DNA of 64,000 bases, taken from Alnus glutinosa. Lineage: Eukaryota; Streptophyta; Magnoliopsida; Fagales; Betulaceae. The stretch is from NCBI RefSeq assembly GCF_958979055.1, contig NC_084896.1, forward strand, positions 10,445,001-10,509,000, in the 5' to 3' direction. Of the stretch, positions 57,872 to 64,000 are shown piece by piece (the stretch's first letter is position 1; every line of letters starts with the position of its first letter). Both the position numbers and the translations under genes were made by a program. A model generated the notes under the pieces. That model did no database searches and was not told where the DNA came from. It saw only the letters and a list, made by a program, of their open reading frames with translations.

Positions 57872-59640
57872 TCTCTCGCACTTCTTCCTCTTGCTGTGAC
57901 GCCTCCACCAAACCCTAATACCACTTTATCAACTGCCACTTCTTCGCTTTTATATATACATCCCAAAATCCGTCGGTTCTCGGGCCCAACCTCACCACCC
58001 TAGGCCCATTTCATCAACTTAATGGGTCTTCATGTTCAGTATCCTTTTCTTTTTTCTTTTTTGGGCATTTTGGTATTTCGTTCAATTTCTAAATTCTACG
58101 ATTCAATTTGACATGGCTGATTTCTACTTTTCAATTTGGTATTTCAGCCCATTTTTCAATGGTGTTTCCATTATCAATGAAAAAGACGAGGGTGGACCAA
58201 CTAAAGTAGAAATTTGGCATAGGCTCTGTTTGAAAATCAATTTCCCCCCTCCCCCAATTTTCCTCCCACCCGAGGGGCCCACTCAGCAAGCTTTTCCATT
58301 TTTTTTTCTCATTTTTGCCCTCACGTCTGTTCCTTCAAATCATGAAACGGCAGGCTTCTTGAAAATGCCACGTGACCACGCCATCACTTTTTGAGAATAG
58401 CTACAACGACCAGAAATTGTTAAAAGACTATATTGTCCTCACTCCAAATGCTTTCCTCTTCCATTCCCTGGTGTCCTTCGTCTTTCCTCTTCCATTTTCA
58501 TTTTCAATGTTCAAGCTTTCCTCTGCAACGGCCAGAGATTGCTAAGCTTCCCCCTTCCATATATATATATATATACACATATATACACATGTATACATGT
58601 ATATATCGTGTGTCCCCCTGTATCCCTACAATATCCCTAAAATTCGTATGGATCTCCTTCGTCTTTCCTCTTCCATTTTCAAGCTTTCTGAAACTAAGCT
58701 TCACTTAGAAACTACGCTTCCCTTTTCCATTTTCGTTTTCCTTCGTGTCAATCTCCTCTCTTTTTTCCTCCTTAAGCTCATCTATAAAACTGAGCTAATA
58801 TATGGGCCATCACACTAGCAGAACCACCCTACCGGTGACTCTCCCTTTGTTCTAAGTTTCGACAATTCATTCACAAACAAACAGAACCACCCCTTTCTCT
58901 CATCCTTCCAACCAATCAAGCACAAGTACAAGCACAAGGAAGAGATCATTCCGAGCCATGATATGACCCACAACCATTAATCATCGTCCTCTGATTATCT
59001 CATGTCCCCGAATCAGACGGCATTCGAACCATTCTACAACATGGCAGTCTTATCGTCACCGATGGAGTCTGATAATGGGGATGTTTGCCGATGAGGAACT
59101 CCAGGACGATGTTCTCGTGTCCTTCATCTTATTTCTGGGGTTGACTTTGCCGATGTTCTCTACTTTCTTTGCATAATTTATAGGGCTACATTTTTGGTAT
59201 GTTCCAATAGTTGTGTTTGATCTATTTCATTTCCTTATCTCTGTTTTATGATTTTTTTTTTTAAAAATAAAAAAATTCGCTCGTATTGATAAGTTGTGTT
59301 TGATGCTTCTATTAGCTTGTGCTTTGTAGGTGTTTTTTTAGGTTGGGGTGGAACGTAAGGTCTAAAGGTGCAATTTTAAACTTCTGAATGAGCTTTCTTG
59401 TGGGATTTCTCATAAGGTAAAAGCTTCCACTTTCAAACATTATTTATGGATTTTTTTTTTTTTTTTTTTTTGTCATAGAATGAATTCTCATTTATTTTTT
59501 GGTTCATTTGATATCGTTGTATTCGAGAATGGTCATAACTTGTTATGAGTTGATTTCATGATTAAAATGCACATTGGTTTAGTTGGGGCGGTTAGTTTGT
59601 AATTGGCCGCATTTTGTTGGACAAAATCACTTCATTGTAA
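57872..59640. other. uL6 upstream region and spacer, no gene
   Basis: AAACCCTAAT (telobox-like) and a TATA-like CTTTTATATATA (about 57945) lie upstream of uL6 on the plus-strand numbering. GTTTCCATTATCAATGAAAA at 58165 resumes similarity to block B (47994), which bypasses uL6. A TA/CA microsatellite is at 58558-58605. The rest is unassigned. Confidence 0.5.
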
Positions 59641-60864
59641 TGATGCTTTTTAACAGGGATTCCGCTATTCAGAAGTGTTTCCAGAAGATTCTGCACATTT
59701 GCGAATCAAAAAATTCGGTTCCCTGCCAGCCGTCCAGACGACGTGTCATACCATCCGGACGCCCAGCTGTCCAATGCATCAGCCATCCGGACGACGTGTC
59801 AAACCGTCCGGACGCACATCAGACTAAAGCATCATCCGTCCGGACGACGTGGATTCCCGTTCGGACCTCTTTGTCGAAAAGCTTCGAACTGCTCCAGCTT
59901 GCATCCATCCGGATGATTCAGCAGCCTGTCTGGACGATCCTCAGTGTTCGATCAAGCCTCAAGATTTCTTTCCAAAACACAGATATAGGAAGATTGCTGC
60001 ATTCGTCCGGATGACGTGGATTCCAGTCCGGATGCGCTCATCCATAAGACAAGTATCTCAATTCAAATCCAGACGTCCGGACGCAAGTCAGCATGGTTCG
60101 GAGCGCGAGCATCAGATATGGAAATTGCGTGCATCATATCAGCCGTTTGAACAACCATCCTCCCGGTCCGGACGCACGAAGCCTCTATATGGAAATTACT
60201 TGCAGCAAACATGCGACCATTCGGACGACAGAGCATCACCGTCTAGACGCAGCTCTCAAACAGGAAAGATTTTCAGTGAAATTTTCAGAATTTCGATCGC
60301 ACAGTTGTCCGGACGGACAGCCTATGACCACCGTTCGGACGGCGCCCAGTTTTATCAAGCTAGACTCTCATTTGAACTATCAACCTATAAATAGAGGCCC
60401 CTAGGCTTAAAAACAACAAGAATTCGGTATTGAATTCCACTAGTGCTTAGAGAGCTATATTGTCTGTCTATTGAGCTGAGTTGATCTCTCTGAGCCGTAG
60501 CTGTGTGTGATGTTACTGCGCTTAAACTGAAATCTATCTTAGGGGTTGGCCCTAAGGTAAAGGATTCCATTGAAGACCCCTTCAGGTAGGAGACCTGGTT
60601 GGGAGGAATTCGTGTTAGGCTACACGTTAGAGTTCAAGGTACGACCACTACATTAGGGGTATGTGAGTACTACTACTTTGTAACTAACTTTGTCTTCTGA
60701 ATAGTGGATATCCTGGGTTTGGCTGTCTCGGAGTGGTTTTTCTCTTAATTGAGTTTCCACTTCATCAACAAAATATTTGTCTCCTTTAATTTTTGTATTT
60801 AATATTTTGTTGCACACTGTTCACACACACTTGCTTTATATTAGAAGTCAATTTTCATTTTTCA
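59640..60864 (+). mobile_element. 5' LTR of a SIRE-like Ty1/copia element
   Basis: It ends ...TTTTTCA directly before the primer-binding site. The left boundary is approximate and no TG start or target duplication was fixed. The first half is studded with GTCCGGACG and variants (about 59735-60350, some 20 copies). TATAAATAG lies at 60386-60394, followed by a leader with the transcribed R/U5-like part. The 3' LTR lies beyond the window. Confidence 0.7.
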
Positions 60865-60866
60865 AT

Positions 60867-60878
60867 TGGTATCAGAGC
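60867..60878 (+). other. Primer-binding site
   Basis: TGGTATCAGAGC, complementary to the 3' end of initiator tRNA-Met, the usual copia primer. It follows the LTR end after two bases. Confidence 0.9.
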
Positions 60879-60940
60879 TTGGTACACTCTGTTAAGATTC
60901 AATTCTTGAGTGTTATTTTTTTACTTCTATCTGTTAACAT

Positions 60941-62850
60941 GTCTCAAACTCTTAATACTGTTCCTGCCTCTGACGGTACGAACTACGGCTATTGGAAGGC
61001 ACGTATGCGGTTCTTTTTAAAATCTATTGACTGTTGGAGTATTGTTGAAACTGGTTGGACTAAACTAGCGGATACAGCACTCGAACTAGTCCCTAAGAAG
61101 AACGCACGACTTTCAAATGATAAAGCCCTCCATGCTCTATGTCAAGCACTTTCACCGACTGAATTTGCAAAAATTTCAAACTATGAATCTGCTCAAGAAG
61201 CGTGACAAATCTTGGAAACAACATATGAAGGCACTAAACTTGTAAAATCTGCCAAACGTCAAATGTTGATTTCCAGATTTGAAGAAATTAAGATGTTGGA
61301 AGAAGAGACAATTGGAGAGTTTTACTCCAAGATGAGTGACCTGAGAAACTCCATGGTAAATCTTGGGAAGCCTGTCTCGGATGTAAAACTCATCCGAAAG
61401 ATTCTAAGATCTTTGCCTGAGCATTTCAGGATCAAGGTGACTACTATTGAAGATAGCAAAGATCTTGAAGAAATGAAGATTGAAGAGTTGGTGGGATCTC
61501 TTCAAACTTATGAGCTGTCCTTGCCCTCGGTCAAGAAGCTGAAGACCATTGCCCTGAAGGCTTCCAAGAAAAGGGTAGAAGCCTCATCTGGAGATGACTC
61601 TGAGGAGGAAGAAAAAGCTGTGGCTATGCTGGTCAAAAATTTCAGAAGACTAATGAGAGATGACTGATTCAAGAAGAAGTTTTCTGAAAAATATGAAGAA
61701 AGCTCCCAGAGAAGCTGAACCCAAGGAAGAAGAAAAGAAGGATCCCAGAGGTCCAAGATGTGTTGAATGCTCAGGATTTGGGCACATACGGGTTGATTGT
61801 GGGAGCCTCAAGAAGGGCAAGAGGAAGGTTTACAATGTGACTCTCAGTGATGAGTCAAAAGAAGAAGCTTCTGAGCCTGAAAAATTTCTACCCTTTGTGG
61901 CTCCACTTGTTGAAGAAGAGGACTCTTATTACTCAGAGCATAGTGATAATGGGGATGAACTCAAGGAGGCGTACAAAACTCTCTATGTAGAGTACGAAAA
62001 GCTGAGGGAAGAACGTAAGCAGCACCTCATGATCTGAACAGTTTGCAGACTAAGAAGAGTTCATTGCTGCTCAAAATACAAGAGCTCGAGGAAAAGCTAC
62101 TAGAGATGCAACTCCAATTAGAAAGAGTCACTGATGAAAAACTGACTCGCATGCTGTCCATTCAGAAGAGCCCAACCGACAAGACTGGTCTCGGGTATGT
62201 AGCTCCTACCACTGACACTCTCTCTACTTCCAAGACTGTATTTGTCAAACCTGCAGTCCCAGAGCCTCCCCCCATTGCTGAAGATAAAGGGAAGGACATG
62301 ATTAATGATGATGTTCCAGGCACTCAGAAGTCTCATTCCATCAAAAGATCTCCTATATGCCATCACTGCGGTCTGAGTGGGCATGTTCGACCCCAGTGCT
62401 CCCTCCTTAAAGCACAAAAGACAAAGGCCAAGAAAGAAGTGCCTAGACAAGCTAATCATGGCACTAGACCTCTGACTCAGCATCAAACTCCATGGTATCA
62501 GGCACCTTACCAAGCTCCATAGAGGCAAGCACCAACGCATCAAGCTCCTCAATATCAAGCTCCTTGGTCTCATGCACCTTGGCACCAGGCATCTCAGCAA
62601 CGATTTGTACCTGCCAGTCACAGTGGCAAATCCAAGATCAAATCCAAGCACTTGAAAAGGTCTCAGAAGGTGGAAGATGATCAATACTACAAAGAGCCAC
62701 CTATTTGGATGCAAAGCATGATGGAGTGGATGGGCCAACAGATGAAGTCCTGCTAGCAACCACCCACTGAAAGGCAGGCTTGGGTCAAGAAGAAGAATAA
62801 CATTCACCCAATGAGGGGGAATGGACGCACCTAGCAGGAGAAGGTGTTCA
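60941..62850 (+). pseudogene. SIRE-like gag, multiply interrupted
   Basis: The frame opens MSQTLNTVPASDGTNYGYWK, the DUF4219/UBN2-type start of plant copia gag, and continues ILETTYEGTKLVKSAKRQML to FYSKMSDLRNSMVNLG. Two CCHC zinc knuckles follow: CVECSGFGHIRVDC (about 61760) and CHHCGLSGHVRPQC (about 62358), with an acidic coiled-coil stretch between them and a Gln/Pro-rich tail (QAPYQAP, QAPTHQAP). Breaks: TGA at 61203 in place of Trp, TGA at 61665, a shift near 61700, TGA at 62035 with another shift, and TAG at 62521. No protease, integrase or RT follows in the window, so it may be a gag-only (TR-GAG) element. Confidence 0.85.
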
Positions 62851-64000
62851 TGCCTAGGATTTGGTTCCTAATCCTAAGGCATCAGTTTTGATTGCTTGAC
62901 TTTGACTTGTTATATTTTGTATGCAATCTAGGAACCAGTTTGGTTTTTGCCCCTATTTTCTCTTGAGAGAACATTGCAGGTACTTGTTAGGGAAGACAAA
63001 AAAAACAGGTCGAGCGACTGTTTTTTCTGTATTGGCATCATCGAGCTTACACAGGTTTTGATCTTGCCTTGCATATGATGTTATTTCCATATTGCATTTT
63101 TTTTAAAAAAAAAAAGAAAAAAAGAAAAAAAAATTGGGAGTTTTGTAGTAGGATGGTTCCTTCAAAGGTATGTCAGCTATCTCATGTATTTTTTTTTTTT
63201 TTTGGTTATTAGTTCATTGTGCATTGGTGAATTATTCTTCCATATGGTTGAGAACATAAGTCTGACATATGAAAAGTTTTCCTGCTCACTTGTTATGGTT
63301 GATAGCTGCTTCTCTCATGAGATGACTTCATGCACTATCCAAGGCTCCTCAAAGGTGTGTATTTTTCTCTCTAACTTTTTGATTCTGGGTACTCTATACA
63401 AGAGAGAGGTTTTTGACAAGATGGTCAAATTGACCAAGATGCTAGTTGAACCTTGAACCTAAAAACTTTGGCACTCTCTAGGTTGCAGCATCAAAAGAAT
63501 CAAGCAGTAAATCATGTGAGTTCTGCACTTTAAATTGTATATTCACTGCTTATGTTTGCTATATGCCTTGCCCTTCATGGTGCAAGTAAAATTTTCCTTG
63601 TCCTTCATGGTACAAGTAAAACAATTGGGTTTTGCATCTTAGGGGGAGTGTATCAGATAAGGGTGGCTAGGCCTTAGTAATTTATCAGGTTTGACTTTTG
63701 ACTAATCTCTCAATGATTTTCTCTCTTGTCTAGAAAATATGGATGCTGTGTATCATCTCAATCAAAGTCATACCTTTGAAAAAGCCTTCACACACCCACA
63801 CATTGCATGAGTTGAGAAAGCTATTTCATTGCAGGGGAATCTTTGCCTATCTTATCCTTGTCTATCGACTATATGTTTGCATAATTTTGACGTGCTCTTT
63901 GACTAATTTCTCAAATTGGGATACATGCGTGTGCTATTATACTTTTTTGAAGGACCTAACCATGCTGCTCTTCTTTCCACAGTTCAGCTTGATGTTTTCT
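62851..64000 (+). mobile_element. Internal region of the SIRE-like element, no pol recognised
   Basis: T-rich sequence with short frames (one of 90 codons at 63184-63456 without a motif). No integrase or RT motif was found on either strand. A purine tract AGGGGGAG at 63641-63648 resembles a polypurine tract, but what follows does not match the 5' LTR as far as can be judged. Confidence 0.5.

Noticed and set aside
57555..57911. 118-codon minus-strand frame MVEASQQEEE
   Set aside because: Out of frame with the uL6 relic it overlaps and extended by the AG microsatellite.
62118..62807. 229-codon minus-strand frame
   Set aside because: It is the shadow of the plus-strand gag region with its zinc knuckle.

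Overview
The window is nuclear DNA from a flowering plant, almost certainly a eudicot. The evidence is spliced genes with GT-AG introns whose exons match familiar plant families, AT-rich spacers, and a dense mixture of plant transposons (CACTA, hAT, Mutator and PIF/Harbinger-type elements, Ty1/copia and Ty3/gypsy LTR fragments, LINE and SINE remnants). The species cannot be fixed from the sequence. A woody rosid is a guess from the style of the repeats.

Layout. 0-1.5 kb: the end of a CACTA transposon, then the 3' end of a Ty3/gypsy element with a complete 409-bp LTR. 1.8-4.8 kb: a disrupted P-class PPR gene of the Arabidopsis At2g17140 type, followed by a LINE reverse-transcriptase tail. 5-19 kb: gene-poor, filled by a 344-bp PIF/Harbinger-like MITE, a 1.7-kb TIR element with a perfect 183-bp MULE-MITE nested in it, a SINE remnant, a patatin exon fragment, two non-autonomous CACTA elements (2.45 and 1.37 kb, the first with a 24-bp minisatellite) and a copia solo LTR. 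18.9-21.7 kb: an intact SINE just upstream of a seven-exon patatin-like phospholipase gene that has a 4-bp insertion at its catalytic Asp motif. 22.3-23.3 kb: one hAT element inside another.

23.5-58 kb: a segmental duplication. Block A (23.5-32.8 kb) and block B (39.8-48.0 kb) are direct copies. Each carries a MULE, a 5'UTR exon and a small five-exon gene encoding a 174-residue protein. That protein looks like a GTE/BET transcription regulator from which the bromodomain has been lost. A broken EXO1 nuclease gene (34.3-39.0 kb, minus strand) lies between them. A third block C (52.8-58.2 kb) is rearranged. It holds an inverted repeat of GTE exon 4, a GTE exon 2 that still has the pre-bromodomain segment, and a broken ribosomal protein uL6 (RPL9) gene.

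58-64 kb: unassigned sequence, then the LTR, primer-binding site and decayed gag region of a SIRE-like Ty1/copia element that runs off the end.

Of the recognisable host genes, PPR, EXO1, uL6 and the patatin carry disabling lesions. The two bromodomain-less GTE genes are the only multi-exon genes with fully open frames. The most interesting possibility is that A and B make small GTE-derived proteins while the exon-4 hairpin in block C makes matching small RNAs. This is inference and needs expression and small-RNA data.
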